DNA of 10,855 nt. It comes from CAYLOC01 sp964385195. Lineage in GTDB: Bacteria > Actinomycetota > Actinomycetes > Propionibacteriales > Nocardioidaceae. Position numbers and translations under genes: made by a program. The notes below the pieces were generated by a model, which worked only from the letters and a program-made list of their open reading frames with translations, made no database searches and was not told the origin of the DNA. This document shows, piece by piece, positions 1 to 6,130 of the stretch; the first letter of the stretch is position 1, and each line of letters opens with the position of its first letter. Location: NCBI GenBank assembly GCA_964385195.1, contig CAYLOC010000108.1, forward strand, positions 1-10,855, in the 5' to 3' direction.

Positions 1-1662
1 TCAGGGGCGTTCCAGAAGCCCGTCCGCGGCGTCGCCCACCGCCTGTTCCCGCACGAGGTAGTGCACCTTCTTACCGGTCGCGGTCATTGGCAGCTCGTCA
101 ACGAACCGGTAGGCGCGGGGCCGCTTGTAATGCGCCAGCATCGGGTGGTTGCGGCAGTGGTCGTCACAGGCGGCCGCGGTGACCGAGTCATCGGCCCGGC
201 GTACGTAGGCCACCACCTGCTCACCCCAGGTCTCGTCGGGTACGCCGACCACGCACGAGTCGAGTACGCCGTCGAGCCCGTTGAGGACCTCCTCGACCTG
301 CACCGGATGGACGTTCTCGCCGCCGGTGATGATCATGTCGTCCTTGCGACCGACGATCGTGACGTACTCCTCGGCGTCCCAGGTCGCCAGGTCGCCGATG
401 TAGAGCCACCCGTCGCGGAACCGCAGCGCCTGCTCGTCGGGCTGGTTGGCATAGGAGTAGCCGGACTTGACCGACCGCACGATCACCTCACCGACCTCGC
501 TGCCGTCCTTGGCCGCGTAGTCGTCCGGCGCGGCGGTCTTGTCCTCGTAGACCTTGACCACGGCGACGTCGTCGTCGGTGCAGGCCCGCCCGGCGGTGCC
601 GGCATGGCCGGGAAGGTCGGAGGGGCGCAGGAACGTGTTCCAGAAGGCCTCGGTGGTGCCGTAGCCGTTGAAGATGTTCGGCGTCAGCACCTTCTGGTAG
701 CGCAGGCACGCCTCCCGCTCCAGCGGCGCCCCCATCGTGACGATGCCGCGCAGCGTGGACAGGTCGCGGGTCGTGTGCTCCTGGGCGGCGGCGAGCAGGC
801 TGAGACTGGTCGGAGCACCGATCAGGAACGTCAGCCCGTGCTCGGCGACCTGGTCCAGCACGCTGTCGGCGTCGAACGCGCGCATCGCGACCGCCTCGGC
901 GCCGACGTACAGCACCGGGTTCGGGCCGCCGGAGTACAGCCCGCCGCGGTGGAACCACGGGGTCATGTTCAGCGTCTTGTCCTCAGGCGAAAGCGGGAAG
1001 TGCATGATGACATCGTGGGCGGTCAGCACCTCCACGAGGCTGGGCAGCGACACCCCTTTCGGCATCCCGGTGGTGCCGGACGTGTAGAGCCGGGTGGTCT
1101 CGGCGTAGACGTCTGCGTCCGGCCAGGGAGGTACGGCGGCGTTCCCGGCCAGCAGGACGTCGAACGGCTCGTGGGCGGAGCTGCCGCTGTCGGAGCCGCG
1201 GCCGTCGGCCTCGCCGACCACGAGCACGTGGCCGGGCGTGTACTCAGCGCGTTCGAGCGCCTCGCGCGCGGTGTCGGCCACCGCCGCGTCGTAGACGAAC
1301 ACCGTGGGGCGGCTGTCGTCGAGAACGTAGGCGGTCTCCCCCGCCGACAGCCGGAAGTTGATCGGGGCCGCGACCGCGCCCAGCCGCTGCGCACCGAGCC
1401 ATGCCAGTACGAACTCCGGGCAGTTGAACAGCGAGTACACCACCACGTCACCGGCGCCGACCCCACGCTCGGCCAGCGACGCCGCCACCCGGTCCACGTC
1501 CGCACCCAGCTCGGCGTAGGTCCAGCGCCGACCGGTGGCCGGGTCGTGCAGCGCGTGCCGGTCGGCGTACCGGTGGGTGTTGCGGACGAACCCGGACAGA
1601 TAGGTGAAGTTGCTCTGGAACACCTGCTGGAACGCGCTCGGGTCGTACCGGTAGCCGGCCAT
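1..1662 (-). CDS. Acyl-CoA synthetase (AMP-binding, fatty-acyl-CoA ligase family)
   Basis: This 553-residue protein belongs to the adenylate-forming superfamily. Such enzymes activate a carboxylic acid with ATP to an acyl-adenylate and pass it to coenzyme A. The core motifs are visible: phosphate-binding loop YTSGTTGMPKG (193-203), GYGTTE (333-338), the ribose-binding aspartate D424 in YIGDLATWD, hinge motif GRKDDMIITGGEN (438-450), and the C-terminal catalytic lysine region MTATGKK (526-532, probably K531). Length is normal for a single-domain ligase. The stop is the first three bases of the window, so the gene is complete. The ATG is preceded by AGGAGGGG six bases upstream, inside the end of the upstream ketoacyl synthase gene, whose stop is three bases before this start; translational coupling is likely. 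Substrate chain length cannot be read from the sequence. The partner gene suggests a fatty or beta-keto acyl chain (inference). Confidence 0.93.
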   Translation of the reverse strand: MAGYRYDPSAFQQVFQSNFTYLSGFVRNTHRYADRHALHDPATGRRWTYAELGADVDRVAASLAERGVGAGDVVVYSLFNCPEFVLAWLGAQRLGAVAAPINFRLSAGETAYVLDDSRPTVFVYDAAVADTAREALERAEYTPGHVLVVGEADGRGSDSGSSAHEPFDVLLAGNAAVPPWPDADVYAETTRLYTSGTTGMPKGVSLPSLVEVLTAHDVIMHFPLSPEDKTLNMTPWFHRGGLYSGGPNPVLYVGAEAVAMRAFDADSVLDQVAEHGLTFLIGAPTSLSLLAAAQEHTTRDLSTLRGIVTMGAPLEREACLRYQKVLTPNIFNGYGTTEAFWNTFLRPSDLPGHAGTAGRACTDDDVAVVKVYEDKTAAPDDYAAKDGSEVGEVIVRSVKSGYSYANQPDEQALRFRDGWLYIGDLATWDAEEYVTIVGRKDDMIITGGENVHPVQVEEVLNGLDGVLDSCVVGVPDETWGEQVVAYVRRADDSVTAAACDDHCRNHPMLAHYKRPRAYRFVDELPMTATGKKVHYLVREQAVGDAADGLLERP

Positions 1663-1665
1663 GGC

Positions 1666-2940
1666 CTACCCCTCCTGCTCCTCTGGTTCTCGCGCGTCAT
1701 CGACCCGCCGCAGGACGATGACGCAGTTCTGCCCCCCGAAGCCGAAGGCGTTGACCATCGACGTCCCCACCGACAGTGCCCGCGCCGAGCCCGGAACGTA
1801 GTCCAGGTCGCAGTCGGGGTCGGCGGTGGCCAGGTTGATCGTCGGCGGCACCCAGCCGTCCCGCATCGACAGCACCGACGCCATCGCGGACAACGCGCCG
1901 GCGGCGCCGATCATGTGGCCGGTCATCGACTTCGGCGAGCTCACCACGACGTCGTGCGCGGCGTCGCCGAGGGCACCGTGGATAGCAGCGGTCTCCAGCT
2001 TGTCGTTGACCCGGGTCGAGGTGCCGTGGGCACAGATGTAGTCCACGTCCTCCGCTGCGGTGCCGGTGCGGGACAGCGCGAGCCGGATCGCCTCCTCGGC
2101 GTAGCGGCCGGACGGCTCCGGCGCGGAGACATGGAAGGCGTCGGAGGTCAGGGCGCCGCCGGCCATCTCGGCGTACGGGACCGCGCCGCGTCGGCGGGCG
2201 TGCGCAGCGGACTCGAGTACGGCGACCACCGCGCCCTCGGAGAACACGAACCCGTCGCGGTCGCCGTCGAAGGGGCGGCTGGCCAACTGCGGCTCGTCGT
2301 TGCGCCGGGACAGCGCGCCCATCGTGCACAGCCCCTCGAACATGACCTCGGTGATGCCGGCGTCGGTGCCGCCGCACACGACGACGTCGGCCTCTCCGGA
2401 CTGGATCAGCCGCCACGCCTCCAGCAGGGCGTAGTTGCCGCTGGCACAGGCCAGGGCGCTGGCGTTGACGGGTCCGTGTGCGCCGAGGTCGATCGCGACC
2501 TCGCAGGCGGGCATGTTGGGGATGACCGAGGAGACGAAGTAGGGGCCGACCTTGCGGGCCTGGTCGACGTCGGCGTCCAGCATCTGCCGGACCCCCTGCT
2601 CGACCGCTCCCATCGCGGCGACGGCATTGTTGACCACGACCCCGACCCGGTCGGCGTTGCCGTCCTCGATGCTGAGTCCCGCGTCGGCGACGGCCTCACG
2701 GGCGGCGGCGATGGCGAAGTGGGTGTGCCGGGTCGTACGACGCAGCCGCCGGGTGTCGAGGAACGTCGTCGGGTCGAAGCCGGTCACCTCCCCCGCGATC
2801 CGGACGGGGAGGTGGGAGGCGTCGAAGGCGGAGATCGGCCGGATCCCGGACTTGCCGGCGAGCAGCGCCGCCCAGGTGGATTCGCGGTCGTTGCCCACGG
2901 GGGTGACCGCGCCCAGCCCGGTCAGCAGTACCTGCTCCAC
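1666..2940 (-). CDS. Beta-ketoacyl-ACP synthase II (FabF-like) paralogue
   Basis: A condensing enzyme of the KAS I/II family, which joins an acyl primer to malonyl-ACP with loss of CO2. Numbered from the GTG at 2940, the Cys-His-His triad and lysine are intact: C165 in ALACASGN, H305 in CAHGTSTRVND, K337 and H342 in SPKSMTGH, with the glycine-rich loop FGFGGQN near 399-405. These positions are almost those of E. coli FabF (C163, H303, K335, H340). The start at 2940 is preferred because AAGGTGG lies eight bases upstream and the protein then begins like other family members (VEQVLLTGLGAVTPVGN). A GTG at 2958 would add six residues and has no ribosome site. The motif after the first histidine reads TSTRVND where FabF usually has a proline (TSTPxND). 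No ACP, ketoreductase or chain-length factor is nearby, so this is probably an accessory synthase working with the coupled acyl-CoA synthetase rather than housekeeping FabF (inference). Confidence 0.9.
   Translation of the reverse strand: MEQVLLTGLGAVTPVGNDRESTWAALLAGKSGIRPISAFDASHLPVRIAGEVTGFDPTTFLDTRRLRRTTRHTHFAIAAAREAVADAGLSIEDGNADRVGVVVNNAVAAMGAVEQGVRQMLDADVDQARKVGPYFVSSVIPNMPACEVAIDLGAHGPVNASALACASGNYALLEAWRLIQSGEADVVVCGGTDAGITEVMFEGLCTMGALSRRNDEPQLASRPFDGDRDGFVFSEGAVVAVLESAAHARRRGAVPYAEMAGGALTSDAFHVSAPEPSGRYAEEAIRLALSRTGTAAEDVDYICAHGTSTRVNDKLETAAIHGALGDAAHDVVVSSPKSMTGHMIGAAGALSAMASVLSMRDGWVPPTINLATADPDCDLDYVPGSARALSVGTSMVNAFGFGGQNCVIVLRRVDDAREPEEQEG
1669..1676 (-). promoter_or_regulatory. 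Ribosome binding site of the acyl-CoA synthetase gene
   Basis: Read on the minus strand this is AGGAGGGG, six bases before the ATG at 1662. It lies within the last codons of the upstream ketoacyl synthase gene, which fixes the start and supports coupled translation of the pair. Confidence 0.75.
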
Positions 2941-2948
2941 GTTGTGTA

Positions 2949-2955
2949 CCACCTT
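2949..2955 (-). promoter_or_regulatory. Probable ribosome binding site of the ketoacyl synthase gene
   Basis: On the minus strand this reads AAGGTGG, a one-mismatch Shine-Dalgarno sequence eight bases before the GTG at 2940. It is inside the reading frame if the earlier GTG at 2958 were used, so it argues for the shorter protein. Confidence 0.5.
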
Positions 2956-2972
2956 CACCCATTCACAGTTGT

Positions 2973-3017
2973 CCGGGCCCGGTCGGGCTACAGCCCGAGC
3001 ACACCCTGACAGCAGGG
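2973..3017. terminator. Tandem palindromes between the CDF gene and the ketoacyl synthase gene
   Basis: The 80-base gap holds three symmetric elements in a row: CCCTG-acag-CAGGG (3004-3017) just after the CDF stop, TCGGGCT-ac-AGCCCGA (2983-2998), and the perfect palindrome CCGGGCCCGG (2973-2982). None is followed by a T-run. They may form a GC-rich transcription terminator for the CDF gene, or an operator or attenuator ahead of the ketoacyl synthase gene. The sequence cannot decide between these. I see only a weak -10-like AACTGT (2965-2970, minus) for a separate promoter. Confidence 0.45.
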
Positions 3018-3020
3018 GCG

Positions 3021-4055
3021 CTAGGTCTGCCTTCCGATCCTAGGCCCTTCGGTCGTCGGGTGACACCACACGGGGCCGTGGCCCGGACGCCCCTGCGGGT
3101 CGGGGTGGATGACGGCACCGGCCAGACGGGGGATATCGGCGCAGAGCCGCTGCTCGGCATCGGCGGTGACCTCGTGCGCCGCCGCCAACGTGCGGGTGCC
3201 GTCCACGACGACGTCGGCATCGGCGTACAGGGCATGCCCGACCCAGCGCATCCGGACCCGCCCCACGCGCAGCACCCCGGGCACGTCGGCCAGCACCCCC
3301 TCGGCGCGCGAGACCAGCGCGGGATCGACGGCATCCATGACGCGCCGGTAGACCTGGCGGGCGGCGTCCCACAGCACGAACCCGATCCCGACGGTCACCA
3401 CCAGCCCGAACACCGGGTCGGCCAGACCCCAGCCCAGCGCCACGCCGATCGCCCCGGCGACGACCGCCAACGAGGTGAACCCGTCGGTGCGGGCGTGCAG
3501 GCCGTCGGCCACCAGCGCCGCCGAGCCGATCTCGCGGCCGACCTTGATCCGGTACCGGGCGACGAACTCGTTCCCGAGGAATCCGACCGCGCCGGCGACG
3601 CCGACCGCCCACACGTGGTGCACCGTCTCCGGCGACGTCAGCCGGTCGATCGCCTCGTAGGCGGCGAACACGGCAGACGCAGCGATGAGGACGACGATGG
3701 CCAGGCCGGCCACGTCCTCGGCCCGGCCGTATCCGTAGGTGTAGCGGCGGGTCGGCAGCCGCCGGCCGATGGTGAACGCGACGGCCAGCGGTACGGCGGT
3801 GAGGGTGTCGGCGGCGTTGTGGAGGGTGTCGCCGAGCAGCGCGACGCTGCCCGAGACCAGGTACACCGCGAGCTGGACGAGCGTGGTGACCGCGAGCAGC
3901 ACCATGGAGGCCCACAGCGCCCGCATCCCCCGCTTGGAGGTCTCCATGGCCGGGTCGGTGCGCTCCATGCCTTCGTGGGAGTGCGGCAGGAACACGTCCT
4001 TGACGTTGTGCCACCACCCGGAGTGGCTGCTTTCCTCCCTCGGTGTGCCGCCCAT
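3021..4055 (-). CDS. Cation diffusion facilitator (Zn2+-type efflux transporter)
   Basis: An inner-membrane metal/proton antiporter of the CDF family that removes divalent cations from the cytoplasm. Numbered from the ATG at 4055 (344 residues), six hydrophobic segments span about residues 46-232, followed by a cytoplasmic ferredoxin-like domain. The transport site shows HxxxD in helix 2 (H79-D83, LHNAAD) and HxxxD in helix 5 (H187-D191, LHARTD); the HD-HD pattern is the one associated with zinc transport in this family. A His-containing N-terminal stretch (WWHNVKDVFLPHSHEG) precedes helix 1. The frame stays open to an ATG at 4067, adding MMVD. I prefer 4055 because a TATGAT -10 hexamer covers the 4067 and 4064 ATGs, making a leaderless message from 4055 more plausible; no ribosome site fits the earlier starts. 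It diverges from an ArsR/SmtB sensor, the arrangement of czrB/czrA. The start choice is inference; the family call is firm. Confidence 0.92.
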   Translation of the reverse strand: MGGTPREESSHSGWWHNVKDVFLPHSHEGMERTDPAMETSKRGMRALWASMVLLAVTTLVQLAVYLVSGSVALLGDTLHNAADTLTAVPLAVAFTIGRRLPTRRYTYGYGRAEDVAGLAIVVLIAASAVFAAYEAIDRLTSPETVHHVWAVGVAGAVGFLGNEFVARYRIKVGREIGSAALVADGLHARTDGFTSLAVVAGAIGVALGWGLADPVFGLVVTVGIGFVLWDAARQVYRRVMDAVDPALVSRAEGVLADVPGVLRVGRVRMRWVGHALYADADVVVDGTRTLAAAHEVTADAEQRLCADIPRLAGAVIHPDPQGRPGHGPVWCHPTTEGPRIGRQT

Positions 4056-4062
4056 GTCCACC

Positions 4063-4093
4063 ATCATACCTGCGTAACTATGCAGGTAGTCAA
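4063..4093 (-). promoter_or_regulatory. Promoter of the CDF transporter gene, probably leaderless
   Basis: On the minus strand TTGACT (-35, 4093-4088) is followed after 19 bases by TATGAT (-10, 4068-4063). A transcript would start around 4055-4056, at the ATG at 4055. The spacer is longer than the ideal 17 bases and contains nearly all of the inverted repeat described separately, so a bound repressor would block polymerase directly. Confidence 0.6.
4067..4088. promoter_or_regulatory. Inverted-repeat operator between CDF and ArsR/SmtB genes
   Basis: The 22-bp element has arms TACCTGC (4067-4073) and GCAGGTA (4082-4088), perfectly complementary over 7 bp, plus two more symmetric pairs in the centre (TA at 4075-4076, TA at 4079-4080); 18 of 22 positions obey the symmetry. 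It lies between the -35 and -10 of the transporter promoter and over the expected -35 region of the sensor gene, so one bound dimer could control both. The arms differ from the TGAA...TTCA half-sites of SmtB/CzrA operators. Binding by the adjacent sensor is inferred from position. Confidence 0.7.
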
Positions 4094-4102
4094 TTTTCGT
4101 CG

Positions 4103-4108
4103 TAGACT
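4103..4108 (+). promoter_or_regulatory. -10 element of the ArsR/SmtB gene (leaderless)
   Basis: TAGACT ends six bases before the ATG at 4115, which places the transcription start on the A of the start codon. No Shine-Dalgarno sequence is present upstream and no good -35 is visible 16-18 bases away; the inverted repeat occupies that position. Confidence 0.5.
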
Positions 4109-4114
4109 GGCGCT

Positions 4115-4450
4115 ATGCATACGCACGTAGCGGACATCACGATGCCCGAGGAGGAGGAGGTCCACCTGGCCGCGGAGGGGTTCCGCATGCTCGCCGACCC
4201 GACCCGGCTGAAGATCCTGTGGGCACTGCACCAGGGTGAGTCCTCGGTCAACTGCCTCGCTGACCTGGTCGGCGCCACGCCGACCGCGGTCAGCCAGCAC
4301 CTGGCGAAGCTCCGGCTCGCGCAGCTGGTGCAGGGCCGGCGCCAGGGCACGTTCGTGTACTACACCCTGGCCGACGACCACGTCCGGACGCTGCTGTCGC
4401 AGGGGCTGTTCCACGCCGAGCACACCGTCTCCGACTCCGACTCCGAGTAA
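4115..4450 (+). CDS. ArsR/SmtB-family metal-sensing repressor (CzrA-like, probable Zn sensor)
   Basis: A 111-residue winged-helix dimeric repressor. The family motif LADPTRLKIL is at 26-35, the recognition helix region is TPTAVSQHLAKLR (55-67), and the wing is around GRRQGTFVYY (74-83). The alpha5 metal site is intact: D87 and H89 from one subunit, H100 and H103 from the other, spaced exactly as D84/H86/H97/H100 of staphylococcal CzrA. The alpha3 cysteine box (ELCVCD) is absent; the only cysteine, C47, falls at a non-ligand position. The C-terminal tail (TVSDSDSE) lacks the extra histidines of the nickel sensor NmtR, although H2 and H4 are near the N terminus. Zn (or Co) release from DNA is therefore the best guess, with derepression of the divergent CDF exporter. 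The start is fixed by TAGACT six bases upstream; translation is probably leaderless. Metal identity is inferred from ligands and neighbour. Confidence 0.92.
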   Translation: MHTHVADITMPEEEEVHLAAEGFRMLADPTRLKILWALHQGESSVNCLADLVGATPTAVSQHLAKLRLAQLVQGRRQGTFVYYTLADDHVRTLLSQGLFHAEHTVSDSDSE

Positions 4451-4456
4451 CCCCTC

Positions 4457-4508
4457 CGTAACGTCCTGCTTCCCGCGTGCGGTAACGCGCGCCGCGCAGG
4501 ACGTTACG
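4457..4508. terminator. Long inverted repeat, probable bidirectional terminator
   Basis: Perfect 13-bp arms CGTAACGTCCTGC (4457-4469) and GCAGGACGTTACG (4496-4508) enclose 26 bases that contain a second small hairpin, CGCGT (4474-4478) with ACGCG (4485-4489). It lies between two convergent genes: six bases past the ArsR stop, and overlapping the flavoprotein stop codon, whose TAA (4506-4504) is inside the right arm. There is no T-run on either side, as is common for GC-rich actinobacterial terminators. GTAACG occurs in the left arm and again in the loop, so other pairings are possible. Confidence 0.7.
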
Positions 4509-6111
4509 TCGGTGGCGGGAGGAGGGTGCCGGGGTTGCAGATGCCGGCCGGGTCCAGCCGTGCCTTCACCGCGCGGAGTACGTCGACCCCGAGCGGCCCG
4601 TCCTCGGCGGCGAGCCACGGCGCGTGGTCGGCGCCGACCGCGTGGTGGTGGGTCAGCGTGGCGCCGGCCGTCATGATCGCCTCGGTCGCGGCCCGTTTGA
4701 CACTCTGCCACCGGGCCACGGGATCCGGCCCGGCCGCGGTCAGGACGGTGAAGTACAGCGAGGCGCCGGTCGGGTAGATGTGGGAGACGTGGCACAGCAC
4801 CATCGGCTGCGCCCCGGAGTCGGCCAGGGCCGCAGAGACGGCGCGTTGTACCGCCTGGCGCGTGGCGTCGAGGCTGCTCCACCAGGCCGCGGTCTCCAGC
4901 GTCTCCACCAGTGCTCCGGCATCGAGCAGGGAGTCGCGCAGGTACGGCGCGGCGAACCGGCTGTCCCGCCAGCCGGCGGCGGCGTCTTCTCCCAGCGCCG
5001 CACCGCCCGCGGCCTGCAGCGCCGCCGCTGTCTCCTGCCGGCGGACGGCGACCCGCTCTGCCGTCCCTTCGTAGGCGATGATCGCGAGGCACCCGCCGGT
5101 CGGCTGGGTGCCGTCGAGGAACTGGTTGACACCGGTCTCGGTCTCGTCGGACAGCCGCGCGACCGTGACCGGGATGTCGTCCTGCGCAAGGCGTCGCAGC
5201 GCTGCCGCCCCGGTGGCGAAGTCGGGGAACCGCCATGCCTCGTCGACCACCTGCTCCGGCCGGGGACGTACCCGCACCGTGAGCCGGGTGATCACGCCGA
5301 GCGTCCCCTCCGACCCGAGGAACAGCTGGCGCAGGTCCGGTCCGGCCGCGGAGGCGGGCGCGCGGCCGACGTCGAGGGTGCCCGCGGGAGTCGCGACCCG
5401 CATCGCCACCACCATGTCGTCGAACCGCCCGTAGCCCGCCGACGCCTGGCCGGCGGACCGGGTGGCGGCGAACCCGCCGAGGCTCGCGTGCTCGAAGCTC
5501 TGCGGCCAGTGGCCGAGGGTCCACCCCTCCGCGGCGAGGAGGGCCTCCGCCTCCGGACCCTTCAGGCCGGCGTCCAGGGTTGCGGTCTGGGCGACCGGGT
5601 CGATCGCGACCAGACTGGCCAACCGGCGTACGTCGACAGCGATGACACCCTGGAAGCCGTCGGTCCGCGGGTCCACCCCGCCGACGACGCTGGTGCCGCC
5701 GCCGAACGGCACCACCGCGATGCCGGCCTCGGCGCAGGCGTTGAGGACCGCGAGCACCTCGTCATGGGAGGCGGGGAGCACCACCGCGTCCGGGGCGCGG
5801 TCGATGCTTCCGGCGCGTAGCCGCAGGAGATCGGTCGTGCTCCGTCCGGCCGCGTGCCGGAGCCGGGTCGGGTCGTCGGTGCGCACGTGTTCGGCGCCGA
5901 CCACGTCGACCAGGGGCTGGAGCGTGCTGTCGTCGAGGCGGTTCGGTGGGAGCGTCACGTCGGCCTCGTCGACGGCCGGGGTGTCCTGCTGCGTGATCCC
6001 GAGCGCCTGCTGCACCAGTCCGCGCACGTCGTCGCTGAGCGGCACATGGCGATCGGCGACACCCCATCCGGACCAGAGCATGTCCGGGACTCGCTGCTCG
6101 GGGTTGCGCAT
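4504..6111 (-). CDS. FAD-binding oxidase, alkyl-dihydroxyacetonephosphate-synthase-like
   Basis: A 535-residue flavoprotein of the vanillyl-alcohol-oxidase superfamily. An N-terminal FAD-binding domain shows PFGGGTSVVGG (135-145) and FLGSEGTLGVIT (264-275). The family signature around HWPQSFEHASLGG...GRFDD (201-232) matches AGPS proteins. The C-terminal cap has HIYPTGASLYF (444-454), the triple histidine THHHAVG (H488-H490) and LDPAGICNPG (519-528). AGPS converts acyl-DHAP plus a fatty alcohol to alkyl-DHAP, the ether-bond step. The tyrosine in the IYPTG segment, the HHH and the arginine of PYLRD (388-392) look like counterparts of the eukaryotic catalytic residues, though I could not align them. 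No acyl-DHAP acyltransferase or fatty-alcohol-forming reductase is in the window, and actinobacterial members mostly lack proven substrates, so a 2-hydroxyacid or other oxidase role is possible. The N-terminal LWSGWG...PLSDDVR fits the family and supports the start. It diverges from glpD across 19 bases. Confidence 0.88.
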   Translation of the reverse strand: MRNPEQRVPDMLWSGWGVADRHVPLSDDVRGLVQQALGITQQDTPAVDEADVTLPPNRLDDSTLQPLVDVVGAEHVRTDDPTRLRHAAGRSTTDLLRLRAGSIDRAPDAVVLPASHDEVLAVLNACAEAGIAVVPFGGGTSVVGGVDPRTDGFQGVIAVDVRRLASLVAIDPVAQTATLDAGLKGPEAEALLAAEGWTLGHWPQSFEHASLGGFAATRSAGQASAGYGRFDDMVVAMRVATPAGTLDVGRAPASAAGPDLRQLFLGSEGTLGVITRLTVRVRPRPEQVVDEAWRFPDFATGAAALRRLAQDDIPVTVARLSDETETGVNQFLDGTQPTGGCLAIIAYEGTAERVAVRRQETAAALQAAGGAALGEDAAAGWRDSRFAAPYLRDSLLDAGALVETLETAAWWSSLDATRQAVQRAVSAALADSGAQPMVLCHVSHIYPTGASLYFTVLTAAGPDPVARWQSVKRAATEAIMTAGATLTHHHAVGADHAPWLAAEDGPLGVDVLRAVKARLDPAGICNPGTLLPPPT

Positions 6112-6130
6112 CAGGACTACAGTCTGTCAG
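6112..6130. promoter_or_regulatory. Shared bidirectional promoter between the flavoprotein gene and glpD
   Basis: The two start codons are separated by 19 bases with no ribosome site on either side. The quasi-palindrome GACTACAGTC (6115-6124) supplies TACAGT (6118-6123) as -10 for glpD on the plus strand, seven bases before its GTG. It also supplies GACTGT (6124-6119) as a weaker -10 for the minus-strand gene, seven bases before its ATG. Both messages would be leaderless, and the two polymerases would compete for the same bases. -35 elements would lie inside the opposite gene; none is convincing. Confidence 0.5.

Noticed and set aside
1..2940. Reading the synthase/ligase pair as part of a type II polyketide cluster
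   Set aside because: No chain-length factor, ACP, ketoreductase or cyclase is visible; the sequence is closer to KAS II of fatty-acid synthesis.
61..3009. 982-codon open frame on the plus strand covering two minus-strand genes and the gap beyond
   Set aside because: Its translation is rich in V, G, R, H and D with no domain, as expected for the complement of GC-rich coding DNA. The minus-strand genes have full catalytic motifs.
4247..4270. Possible alpha3 (ArsR/CadC-type) cysteine metal site around C47 of the sensor
   Set aside because: Only one cysteine is present and it aligns with a non-ligand position of the ELCVCD box.
4064..5524. 486-codon minus-strand frame antisense to the metal sensor and overlapping the flavoprotein gene in another frame
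   Set aside because: Arginine/proline/glycine-rich composition without motifs; both overlapped genes are clearly real.
5462..6130. Upstream extension of the glpD reading frame
   Set aside because: It is antisense to the flavoprotein gene and has low-complexity composition. GlpD homology begins soon after the GTG at 6131.
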